DNA of 64,000 nt from Symsagittifera roscoffensis (taxonomy: Eukaryota > Xenacoelomorpha > Acoela > Convolutidae), in contig NC_087071.1 of NCBI RefSeq assembly GCF_963678635.1, positions 22,537,194 to 22,601,193 on the forward strand, read 5' to 3'. The translations under genes were made by a program, and so were the position numbers. The notes under the pieces are model-generated. The model saw only the letters and a list, made by a program, of their open reading frames with translations. It searched no databases and was not told the DNA's origin. How positions within the stretch are numbered: position 1 is the stretch's first letter; each line of letters starts with the position of its first letter. This document shows, piece after piece, positions 53,087-62,420 of the stretch.

Positions 53087-53294
53087 TTAGATGAAAAATA
53101 CCCATACAACGGCGCACACGGACGATTAACCTATGACATACACGATAAACACTGGATACCACACATTGGTATAAATGACCCATCAAACTGCAAAGCAGAC
53201 ACAAAAAATAAAGGATACCAAGAAATAATGTTTTTCGATTGGAAAATACAACTCGAAAAAATACAACTCACACGAGATTTATCAGACAAACACA

Positions 53295-55181
53295 ATGATT
53301 TATCAAGGAATTAGATTACCTTGTAAAAACGACCAAGGTTATTGCGACCCTACAACCAGAACACAAGCAACAATTGTTTGGTTCCCCGAAGACACATGTA
53401 CAACATTTCAAGTAGCAAAAATACACGCTCGTATGATAAAATTTCACGAAAAATATTTTATACAATCAATACCATATGAACAAGTAAATCCATTACGAAA
53501 AATAAGTTCTAATTTTCGAAACATTCATAATATAGAAAATAAATTAACACGTTTTCAAATATATCAAGAAACAGAACTTGCATGTAAATACAGAAACCCA
53601 CTTCACAAAACACAATACTCTGAAATATTAGTTGAATACGAAAATGGATTCGACATGACCACTGGAAAAATAAAAGTCGACCCATACGCCACAAGTCATC
53701 CCCTAAACGAAGGAACATCATATATACCAGTTAATTTTCAAAAGAATACAGGTCAACCTGGTGGACATTTAAAACCCCAAAACGATCAAAGCACACGTTT
53801 ACAAGAACTATCACTAATGAATAGTACATATTTTGGTAATATCCACTATGATATTCATTTAGATATGAAACTAGACTACACGATTAGCCGAATTTTTCAA
53901 GAAATGTCACTCTCCGAATTAGAAACATTACACCAACTATGCGAATTAGAAAGAACACAAATATTACAATCACTTGCACTAGCAGTATTAAAAATACCCT
54001 ACGCAGGATATTTACTATCAGGAAATAGATCAAATTTTTTAGACTATGAAGGAAACATCTTATGGTTTTATACTTGTACTAAAAAAGTATCACCACTATA
54101 CGTTTTTGAAGATAAACGATGTTATAAAAGAATCCCTATCTTTTATAAGAATAAAGTACATTTCGTTGACACACTTTCACGAAGAACCTATTTCTGGGAT
54201 ACCGCAGTTCCATGTGGATCAGAAAAGAGCCACAACGTAGTACAACTAAACCCTGATGAAGATAAATATTACCTTCTCACCCCATATCCCACATTAATGC
54301 AATCACTCAAAAAATTTTCACCAGAAAGCATTCGCGCTATCGCTCGAAACCCAAATATAGACTTACAATCAATAGGAATATACTCAAAATCAGATATTCA
54401 ACATCACATTAGAACACAACAATTCCAGGAATTATTAACACATATGGACACAATACAAAGACAATCAATTGACCAAAACTTACGCAAACTTGCCGAAACC
54501 GCAGGATTTGCAGACATCTATACGCAAGACTATAGCGGATATTTTAAAGACATTAAAGATTATATATATCTAAACGGTGAAAAATACCGTCCCCAAGATA
54601 TATCACCTATCAATATTTTTAGCTTTGTTACACTCAAGAATGAAATTCTTGATTTTCTAGGATGGCCCTACTACATCTTAGAAAAACTAACTATTTTATA
54701 CGCAATGTTTAACTTTATTGGATTTCTTTTTTCACTCTTAAAAGGAATCTATAACACATGTGCTATACACACACAAGTCAATAGACAAGCAAGTGTAGCA
54801 CGCATACTATTTGCAGGATTTTTTGGAATATTTTCTACATCTATAAACAAAATTCTTTTAGACGCACAAATAAAAGAATATAACACAAAAATAGCAACAA
54901 GACAGAACACATACGACGAAGAACATAACAATGCAGACACAACACCAACAGCACCACAGTTACCACCCCTACCACATAACCATCCATTATCCCTAGTCCC
55001 ACGTAATTTTCGAAATTTAGCCATCACACATAATAATTTTAGACCAACCATATCACAAAGCCCCATCCAACATATAATGCCACACCACTCACAAGATGAA
55101 AATACTTATGAACAAATTATAGAACAACCCCATACCACCGCTTTTCAGTCTCAAAATAATATTTTTTTTAGCCCACGATGA
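53295..55181 (+). CDS. env: Env-like glycoprotein, main piece with membrane anchor
   Basis: A 628-codon frame in +1 relation to the N-terminal piece. The first 30 residues show paired cysteines and a T.VW....C pattern (GIRLPCKNDQGYCDP, ATIVWFPEDTC). A long ectodomain follows with Cys at CGSEK and elsewhere and NRS/NST glycosylation motifs. Hydrophobic segments lie at about 466-490 (ILYAMFNFIGFLFSLL) and 500-520 (ILFAGFFGIFSTS), then a Pro/His-rich tail of about 100 residues. The Cys/Trp pattern is reminiscent of class III-like glycoproteins found in chuvirus-type envs, but this is a weak impression. It ends TGA, overlapping the next ATG by 4 nt (ATGA). Confidence 0.7.
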   Translation: MIYQGIRLPCKNDQGYCDPTTRTQATIVWFPEDTCTTFQVAKIHARMIKFHEKYFIQSIPYEQVNPLRKISSNFRNIHNIENKLTRFQIYQETELACKYRNPLHKTQYSEILVEYENGFDMTTGKIKVDPYATSHPLNEGTSYIPVNFQKNTGQPGGHLKPQNDQSTRLQELSLMNSTYFGNIHYDIHLDMKLDYTISRIFQEMSLSELETLHQLCELERTQILQSLALAVLKIPYAGYLLSGNRSNFLDYEGNILWFYTCTKKVSPLYVFEDKRCYKRIPIFYKNKVHFVDTLSRRTYFWDTAVPCGSEKSHNVVQLNPDEDKYYLLTPYPTLMQSLKKFSPESIRAIARNPNIDLQSIGIYSKSDIQHHIRTQQFQELLTHMDTIQRQSIDQNLRKLAETAGFADIYTQDYSGYFKDIKDYIYLNGEKYRPQDISPINIFSFVTLKNEILDFLGWPYYILEKLTILYAMFNFIGFLFSLLKGIYNTCAIHTQVNRQASVARILFAGFFGIFSTSINKILLDAQIKEYNTKIATRQNTYDEEHNNADTTPTAPQLPPLPHNHPLSLVPRNFRNLAITHNNFRPTISQSPIQHIMPHHSQDENTYEQIIEQPHTTAFQSQNNIFFSPR

Positions 55182-55600
55182 GCCGACAACTTGGATCCCT
55201 ACACCGATCAAATTCCCACCCAACCAACCTCACCACTCCAATCCCAATAATACCACTTTTTGCTTTTCCGCCACCCGATTTCCCATCCAGTAATGTAACA
55301 TCCGGCATGAATTCCGATACTAATTCACACATCTCAGTTTTATACTCCATCTCACAACTCAATAACCCGAATATTGAAACCCCCGATGAATTTGCCGACT
55401 CCGAACCATCTCCATCAAATAATTTTCACACCAATCCCTTAAATTTTTCCCAACCCCCTTTTCAACCCATACTACCAAATAACCCTGACCCAACCAATTC
55501 TACACCCTCTTATGCTTCCCAAGTCACTCCAACCTACTCCTCACTTCACTCAAACCAATCATCTCATTCTTCAGACACCCCCGAATCTCCCCAGAACTAG
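55178..55600 (+). CDS. ORF Y part 1: Pro/Ser/Asn-rich, 140 aa
   Basis: Its ATG overlaps the env stop as ATGA, an arrangement used for termination-reinitiation. The product is low-complexity: Ser, Asn, Pro, Thr, with no charge clusters. It ends TAG at 55,598-55,600. The -1 frame is open from 55,489 and carries on for 499 codons, so part 1 may be the head of a longer product. No family recognised. Confidence 0.5.
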   Translation: MSRQLGSLHRSNSHPTNLTTPIPIIPLFAFPPPDFPSSNVTSGMNSDTNSHISVLYSISQLNNPNIETPDEFADSEPSPSNNFHTNPLNFSQPPFQPILPNNPDPTNSTPSYASQVTPTYSSLHSNQSSHSSDTPESPQN

Positions 55601-56985
55601 ATAATTTCATTACCCTACAACAACAATCCTATCACCTTGACACCCCAACCATAAACCAAATCTCATCCACAATAGATTCATCCAACCCTCCTACCCCTAC
55701 ACCCTCTTCAATTTATACTGATTCATTAGCACCATCATCCACAACTACTGTATCTTCACTCAACACTAATAGAGCTTACCGCACTTTTAAAAGAAAGTTC
55801 CCCAACCATCCTTTCCCAGCGAAACCAGGAACAGCCCGTGAATATATCAACCATCCACAACACACTAACACAAAAGAATTTTTAGCTATCACCTTACCCT
55901 CATTTCCACAATACACCTTAAACACCCCTCATGACACTAACGAGACACGTAACTTTGTAGACGAATATGTTTTAATGCCTACCCTTCCTTGGACCTCATA
56001 TTATCATTTTACAAATCCCCTTTGCTTACCTTTATCTAACACTCATATCGATATAGAACGAAATAAGGACATGCTATATCGACTCACTACACCACTAACA
56101 CCCAGACAATTTACTTACATTGGATACAAAAAATCACTAAAAACACACACTGCACCCCGAGCTAATGAATATACACTAGAATATTACGATCATAACATCA
56201 TCAGAACTAACCAAGATCAATTCTTAGACGACGATCGCTTCGCTAACCCACAAATCACCGAGAAATTTTTCATTAAAACACCATATGTATTTACACTAAA
56301 TATCTTCGATCGCAAGTTTGACCACATTATCTCAGAAGCACTAACAGACACGCAAGCCTACGAAAGTTTTAAAGAACGCTTCCAAATCTTTTCACTAACC
56401 TTTCATTTCCTTGCACCACATGAAAGAGATTTGCACTGCTCACACGATATTATGTTGCGCACTAAACAAACACACACATATACTTATTATCGTTTCATCC
56501 AAAATCACTTTGACCTACACACTCCCTCCAGACAACCACACCATCGTTTTCAATTCATCAATTCCAAATACACCTCACCATTCTTTCTTAACTTCACATA
56601 TTGCATTAAAGATACTAACCTTCATGGTATTCTTCGAAATTATGATCCCATAACCCAAATGTATATCTTTTGTCCCATCACCAAGACCTTCAACGCAGAA
56701 GAATCCCGACCCTTCCTCATTCCACACGAGTTTGTACAACCTATAGAAATCCCCATTTTAGAATTCATCCATAACACTAAATTCAACCACAAATTATATA
56801 ATCTAATCCAAAACACACCTTATGAATTTGCAGTTGGCACTGAAGAACTAACCACCATTAAGGCACTTCAATTGCTTTGGCCACTGCTTCAAACTAAAAA
56901 TATCATCCGCATATTAGCCAAACTACTAACAACTTCAGATCTCATCCACGACATTTTCCCCCACGGTTTCTTCCCCGACGACTAA
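55489..56985 (+). CDS. ORF Y part 2: unknown folded protein, up to 498 aa
   Basis: Open from after TGA 55,486-55,488 to TAA 56,983-56,985; the first ATG is at 55,975 (336-residue product). The frame before the ATG is clearly coding (for example SLNTNRAYRTFKRKFPNHPF and ITLPSFPQYTL), so true entry is probably upstream by a -1 shift from part 1 within the 112-nt overlap. The body is rich in aromatic and charged residues with few cysteines and no membrane segment (YRLTTPLTPRQFTYIGYKKS, FERFQ-type helices, NFTYCIKD). It is unlike any retroelement protein I know, hence an orphan accessory gene. Confidence 0.55.
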   Translation, partial: PNQFYTLLCFPSHSNLLLTSLKPIISFFRHPRISPELDNFITLQQQSYHLDTPTINQISSTIDSSNPPTPTPSSIYTDSLAPSSTTTVSSLNTNRAYRTFKRKFPNHPFPAKPGTAREYINHPQHTNTKEFLAITLPSFPQYTLNTPHDTNETRNFVDEYVLMPTLPWTSYYHFTNPLCLPLSNTHIDIERNKDMLYRLTTPLTPRQFTYIGYKKSLKTHTAPRANEYTLEYYDHNIIRTNQDQFLDDDRFANPQITEKFFIKTPYVFTLNIFDRKFDHIISEALTDTQAYESFKERFQIFSLTFHFLAPHERDLHCSHDIMLRTKQTHTYTYYRFIQNHFDLHTPSRQPHHRFQFINSKYTSPFFLNFTYCIKDTNLHGILRNYDPITQMYIFCPITKTFNAEESRPFLIPHEFVQPIEIPILEFIHNTKFNHKLYNLIQNTPYEFAVGTEELTTIKALQLLWPLLQTKNIIRILAKLLTTSDLIHDIFPHGFFPDD

Positions 56986-58066
56986 CAGGTAAGTATGAAT
57001 TATACATATTACTAATTAATTCAAATATTAGAAACTCACCATTCTTTATCCATGTTTTCTTTAGAATTTTAGCCTTCATCCTAGATCATCTGAAAAATTC
57101 ACAACAGAAAAATAAAAAATAGCAAACTTCTTCAAAACTGCTTAAGACCCTATTAAATTTTTGCACCAACAATTAAATAAATATAATACCAATGCAGTAA
57201 ATTAATTTATAAATTTTTTCCCCACCAGCAGTAAATCTAATAATGATGAAAATTTGTAACTTAATTTCCCCCAACAACTAGCAGTAAAATTAAAATTCTA
57301 TGTAGTAAATTCATAAGAAGCAAAAGCAGTACTAACCTTTTGATATTTTCATTCACTCGCACAAGAATTCTATCCAAACTCGCACAGCTCGCCCACGAAG
57401 AATTGTTTAAAATAATGAATTTCAGTTTCAAGCTTTCACACTCGATAACTCTAACACAAGATAACACGTTTCAAACTTTCCTTTAACCCGGTTGGAAAGG
57501 AATTATATACTAAACAAAACTAACCAATGCAGCTTACTAAACACCACAACACATAACATAACAGCATGACTAAGAAAAGGAAACCAACGGTACCCAAACC
57601 GGATTAACCCAGTTTAAAACTGGATAATTTATTCTTTTGAAGACTATTATAAAGTCTAAGAAAGAAATAATAAAACACAATAAAGTCGAAAGACAAAACC
57701 ATACCAAAAACAATTTGATTTTTGAAAAAAGGACACAACCAACGAAACATAAGAAAAACCACAATAAACCCAACATAAAAAGTTATCACATAACAGGACC
57801 TCTCACAGAAAACGCACGAAATCATACTCCCATTCCTGGCCTAACCCACCAGAGAGGACGTCCTGAGCATGCTCTATAGCCGGCCTAACCCACCGCGCTA
57901 CATCCACGCTTTGTGACCACACTTCTATTTTTAATAAGAGGTACTCAAGGGTGAGTAACTCTTCAAAATAACTGAACTAAAACAAAAAGCTTTTGTGAAA
58001 ACAACTAACTAAAATCATAATTAAAAAATATTAAACTAATAAAAGTTTTATAAAATGTAAATTACA
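56986..58066 (+). other. 3' region: splice-donor-like site and gcagtaaa repeats
   Basis: Immediately after the ORF Y stop lies taacag|gtaagtatg, a consensus 5' splice site at 56,989. Possible acceptors follow (ttttttccccaccagcag near 57,230; ccccaacaactagcag near 57,280). The word gcagtaaa or agtaaa recurs at about 57,194, 57,230, 57,280 and 57,310. A direct repeat ggcctaacccacc occurs near 57,840 and 57,880. An 80-codon plus frame (57,637-57,879) is Lys/Asn-rich and uncertain. Confidence 0.5.
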
Positions 58067-58531
58067 TTATGCAATACATAGATCAGAATACAACACCAAG
58101 GACGAACATCCAAAGACAAAACACAAAACGACCCTACTACACTCGAGAAAGAATGGCCAACTACAACCAATATGCCGCCCACAATCACAACTCAAAGGAT
58201 TTAGAGTACGACTTGACTTCGCAGAAAAGGACTTCATTGAACTAGACCAATGACCACCTCGATGTTCAAGTATACGTACAGATCCGAGTAACCAGGCATC
58301 CCCACCACGCACAATCTCCACGCCATTCCCAGACAAGGTCAAACACAAAGAAGTTCTCACCAATGAAACAGAAAAACCTGACATAGCCAACCATTCTGAA
58401 ATCAGATTTGAGTTTGTTGCGAAAACCCAGTCGTTGTCTTGAGAAGACACAATGATTGAATCTGGGACTTCTCTAATAAGAAAACCCAGAAGAAATAAGA
58501 TGTTCGCCAAATACCAACGTCCATCATCCAT
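58067..58531 (-). CDS. Antisense ORF near the 3' LTR, 154 aa
   Basis: Minus-strand frame starting MDDGRWYLANILFLLGFLI, so a short hydrophobic N-terminal segment, then a Ser/Gly/Trp-containing body (NDWVFATNSNLISEWLAMS, GNGVEIVRGGDAWLLGSVR, EHRGGHWSS) and a Cys-rich end (CDCGRHIGCSW, FLECSRVV, CFVFGC). The base composition differs from the A-rich plus-strand genes. It might be an antisense gene driven from the 3' LTR, a captured host fragment, or chance. Confidence is limited. Confidence 0.35.
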   Translation of the reverse strand: MDDGRWYLANILFLLGFLIREVPDSIIVSSQDNDWVFATNSNLISEWLAMSGFSVSLVRTSLCLTLSGNGVEIVRGGDAWLLGSVRILEHRGGHWSSSMKSFSAKSSRTLNPLSCDCGRHIGCSWPFFLECSRVVLCFVFGCSSLVLYSDLCIA

Positions 58532-58575
58532 CTTCGAATTGCAGAAAAACTATTCTAAAAAACTCTGTAAAACCC

Positions 58576-58582
58576 GGATGGG
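58576..58582 (+). other. Polypurine-like tract before the 3' LTR
   Basis: ggatggg directly precedes the LTR TGGAAC. It is short and has one pyrimidine, but lies exactly where plus-strand priming would define the U3 end. Confidence 0.4.
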
Positions 58583-58992
58583 TGGAACCTGATCTAAACT
58601 ACATTTTATGATTGGATAAATTAGATATTTTACCAATGTAAAGTATTTAATATTAACCAATCATGATCCATCTAACTAACAATCCACTTATTTGTAAGTG
58701 CTGAAATTACTTGTAATTTCAGCACCAGAGAGATTTGAATTTAACTTAGAAACTAGTTGAACTCTCCCGAGTACTTCAGCAGCCGCAATAAACCAGTATA
58801 CCCTAGATCTATTGAGCCTAGCAGAGACTAGTTAAACAACCTGAGACTAGATAGTATAAGAGTAAGATTAGGATCGGTATTAGACTAAGAAGTTGCACGA
58901 ATCTATCCGGCCGAAAATAAGATAGCGTGACGAGCAGACGGTGTACCCTATCCGAAATTACTCTATGAGTTATACACTTCGGTCCTAACTCA
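58583..58992 (+). repeat. 3' LTR
   Basis: Identical by eye to the 5' LTR over 410 bp, followed by the target duplication GTAG (58,993-58,996). Confidence 0.95.
58787..58792 (+). terminator. Poly(A) signal AATAAA in the 3' LTR
   Basis: The only AATAAA in the LTR, in gccgcaataaaccag. It should direct 3' end formation of the genomic RNA. The 5' LTR copy is at 40,714-40,719. Confidence 0.6.
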
Positions 58993-58996
58993 GTAG

Positions 58997-59744
58997 TCCA
59001 GGCACCGTCTCTTTGTAGAAAAATAACCAAAATCAGTATTATTATTATTTTGTTTTGTAGTGAAAGAAACTTAAAGTCTGTTAAAAAACTACTCAAGACG
59101 ATTTGCAAACAGTCAACTTTCATAATAGAAGTTTTTTAGCCGTACACGAAAAGTTACACATTTTTGATTGAAATTTGAAATATGTGAACTATGTGTGAGA
59201 TTAGAACATCAATTTATGTGGCAAACTTTTAATAGTAGATTTCTGTGGTTTTCTTGACACTCAACTTGTTGATCTCATATGAGATAACCTCTGGTTATTG
59301 CGTTCAGAACTGAACTGAAAAAATTGCGTTTTTTTTTTCAATTCTGATTGGTTAAAATAATATTTGCTGGCTTATTCCAATAGTTCAATTGCTGGCTTAT
59401 TCCAATATTTGATGAAAACGGTTTGGATTTTGTCTGATGGAAAGAAGTTTTTTGCAAACTAGTAAAATATAACTCATTATGAGAAAATAAATTCAAGTTC
59501 AAAAATTCTCAACTATCTGAAGACTGGTCAACACTAATTTTTGTATAATTGAATAAAAAATTGTTCAAATTTTTTTTTTAAAATAAAACATTTTTAATTA
59601 TTCAATATCAGAAAAAAAAGATGTTTTTTTAAAAGTGTGAGTTAAATTTTATAGATAATTTTACCTATTCGCGAATCTCGCTAACTATTTCACCCTTTTT
59701 GAAAAAGGAGCAAAGTTGTAACTTGGCACAAACTTTACATATGC
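58997..59744. other. Right side of the insertion site; no gene recognised
   Basis: tccaggcaccg follows the target duplication; compare gtagtcctggata in R3 copy 1. Similarity to R3 fades within a few tens of bases. The rest is AT-rich with no supported feature. Confidence 0.4.
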
Positions 59745-59748
59745 TTAA

Positions 59749-59978
59749 CCATTGAACTATTTCTTTATAGGGGTGGCAATTTGTTGTAGCTACCCTAGTT
59801 GGGGATAGTTAAAGATGTCCCTTTTCTCTCTATTTTAGTAAATTGTTTTATAAAGTAAATACGAAAGAAATTTTAAAGTCAAGTAATACCAATTTGTTTT
59901 ATTTTTTGTATATGCATTGTTGATTTTGTTATTTATCCCTTGTAAAAATTGCCACCCCTATAAAAATATATTCAATGG
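59749..59978. mobile_element. piggyBac-like MITE flanked by TTAA
   Basis: A 230-bp unit flanked on both sides by TTAA (59,745-59,748 and 59,979-59,982). The ends are ccattgaactatttctttat and the inverse (ttcaatgg at the right end), and both arms continue into ataggggtggcaattt, giving inverted repeats of about 35 bp with a few mismatches. The TTAA target and CC(A/C)T.GAA-type tips fit piggyBac. Non-coding. Confidence 0.82.
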
Positions 59979-59982
59979 TTAA

Positions 59983-60839
59983 ACTAAGACAAAAAAGTGG
60001 GCATAATTGAAATTTTTCACCGCACGGCTTTGAGGTCAACATGAAATTGATGATGTTGAATTGCCATCAGCCCGTTTGATAAGGCGTGAGTAATACTTTT
60101 CACTGTGAAGAAGATTGTGTCTTCTGAGCTCTAAATTGCAAATCAAAGCTTATGCACGCTTCACGCCATCAAAAAACTGTTTGAGCTTTAGTTAAACGAG
60201 TATTTAATCGCATGAAATAGTAAAAAAAAAATTTGTGGCGGCCTCATTTTTTCTGTAGCGGCCTCACTAAACTTCGTCTGAGCTCAGAATTTATCGATTT
60301 GCTCCCTTTTCCCTCTCCATTTCCTCTTTAGGATCATAGGTAAACTGCATTTTAAGTCTGGTCCACTTAGTAATCATAATAACAATTTTCAGTTTTCATA
60401 ATTCTGATATGCAAGGGCATCAATAGGCCGGATAGACCTAGTCAGGTGATGCCTTATTTGTGCAGTACAGTTTCTAAGAAGTACCATGAAGTACTAGGAA
60501 GTTTCAATTGTGAAGTACTATCAGTTGTCCACACCCTACAACCACCCCTCTTTTGGAGAAGAAAAATCTATCATTTCTGTATATTTTTGATGTACAAATC
60601 AAAAAAATCTGAAAAAAAAAACAGTTCAATTGACTATCCTTCAGATTGCTGACTTTTAGGAGTTCATGATTTAAATCCGTCATTGAAAAATCAAATAAAA
60701 TTTTGTAAACCTTGTATGCGTGCAAATCTTTCTCTGAGCATGTTTTGTAGGTTTCTTTAAAATTTGCTTCTGATTGATATCTCCATTTGTTTCTAAGCTA
60801 CCCTCAGATTTTGTTTTTTTTTTCCCATTTCAAGTTTCA
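59983..60839. other. No gene recognised
   Basis: AT-rich. A 68-codon plus frame (60,446-60,652) shows nothing recognisable. Confidence 0.35.
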
Positions 60840-62420
60840 TTACCTGCGCCGTACACTATAAACCCATATTGCAGTATTTGCTGAAAATGACTGGTATAAG
60901 TTTAAACTAGTTGCGTTGTCGTTAGTATGTCACGTAATCGGTAGATCAACCTACGAAAACTACTCATTTTTTGACGAGTCAATATGAACAATAAACTCTA
61001 AATTTGTGTCCATATGAATGCCCAAATTTTTGGTAGAGAGGCTCTTTTCAAAGTCATTGTTTCCCTTTTTTCCCTTTTTCCCAAGATTATTTCTCTTATA
61101 AAAATTATGTTTAATGATTTGTCTTTATTCAGAGTTAGCTTATATTTTTTCATCCATTATTTTAATTTTGATAAAATCTCATTGTATCAGTTTTTTTCTT
61201 TTTGCTTCATTGCAGTTATATCAGCGTATTTTTATGTATCCACTGAGTTGTAGTCGTTGATAAATCATTTATCAACAAAACGAATCGTAGTGGCCCGAAG
61301 ACTAATCCTTATGGAACTCCACATTAAAAAAAATCATTTTTGACCTTCTGAAGTCTATTTTGCTCCTTGTGATCTATGTTTCAATTTTACTTTCAACAAT
61401 CCTTGTATGTAACCTCGTAGGTTGCAGTTTTCAGCATTCTTCAGAAATATATCATTTGAAACGGTACACAACACTTTTTTGAGATCTATGAAAATTGCAT
61501 GCGTTACATTTTGGTTCAATACTCCATCATTTCGGATGCCTTCCATGCAAATTATCAAAGCATGTATTATAGACAATTTAAGTCTGATTCCAAACTGATT
61601 TTTCGTCAATGCACCATGTGTATCTTAGAAATCGAGTTTTTTTAAGAATTCCCTTTTCAAATCATTCCGTATAAACTCAACTTAAGTTTGAATAGCTCCT
61701 ATCTGTGCGATTTTCTCACTGAGCATATCCTGTGGATTTCTTTAAAATTTTTTACTGACTGGTATCTAAGTTTTTCAAAATAATTCTCAGGATTTTTTCA
61801 ATTCAATAAATTGTAGTGATGTTTTTTTAGCTGTGCCGTACACTAGAACCCCATATTGCAGTAATGACTGACTATGACTGAACAAAGTTTTACCTATGAG
61901 TGCTGTCGTTAAAACTAAAAGATAAATGATTTTCGCTTTTAGTTGAATTGTCTCAAAATCTATAATAGTTTCAGGCCGGTGAGATGAAACTAAGAATAAC
62001 AATGATGTTGTAACAAGAAAACTTCAGTCGTCTTGGAAACAGTTTGTGATCCAAAACTTTTTAAAAGCTGAGTGTAATGCGCAATTTTTAAATTGAGAAA
62101 TTTAAGTATGTCTTTTCTCTTTTTTTTAAACATATATAGATAGCTTTTTTGAAATACACTGAGATCTGAAGCAAATAATGGCAAACAAAAAGTGACCAGT
62201 TTTAGTTTTGTACAGTGCAGTATTTTTTCCTGGTATTGCTTTTACATATTTTACATCGATTTTTATTGTCAATTTTTCCCTTTCAATTATGTTGTTTTTA
62301 CATGCCACATAATGCCATTTAATAGTCTGTTTTTCTCTTTTTAAACTATTTAAAAAATTGTTGCTCCTTTTCACATGCATTAAGCTTGCGCTCCTTTTCA
62401 CAATTTGGAGGATTAGCCAC
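60840..62420 (-). pseudogene. Decayed non-LTR reverse transcriptase (CR1/L2/Jockey-like), minus strand
   Basis: Minus-strand pieces in changing frames keep RT order. 61,609-61,355 reads TKNQFGIRLKLSIIHAL, then HAIFIDLKKVLCTVSNDIFL and LRGYIQGLL, matching the region around the first catalytic Asp. Just after it (61,340-61,250) a damaged G.PQG...GPL.F...INDL segment can be read across frames. 62,002-61,787 reads SLLQYGVLVYGTAKKTS, from the end of the RT or thumb. A second copy of that tail lies at about 60,840-60,900 (cgccgtacactataaacccat), so the relic includes two overlapping pieces. Many stops; ancient and inactive. Confidence 0.65.

Larger units (their letters stand above)
40510..58992 (+). 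mobile_element. 18.5-kb env-bearing LTR retroelement (Ty3/Metaviridae, errantivirus-like)
   Basis: Bounded by two 410-bp LTRs that appear identical, start TGGAAC and end AACTCA, and are flanked by the 4-bp target duplication GTAG (40,506-40,509 and 58,993-58,996). A primer-binding-site-like tggtgcgacc follows the 5' LTR. Order: leader, basic ORF, gag, pol (PR-RT-RH-IN), small membrane ORFs, Pro/Ser-rich ORF pair, env-like pair, ORF pair Y, long 3' region with an antisense ORF, 3' LTR. The coding strand is strikingly A-rich. Pol domain order and the YLDD, D-D-35-E and GPY motifs place it with Ty3/gypsy. LTR identity implies a very recent insertion. Known env-carrying Ty3 elements are usually about 7-10 kb, so this is roughly twice the usual length. 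Confidence 0.93.
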
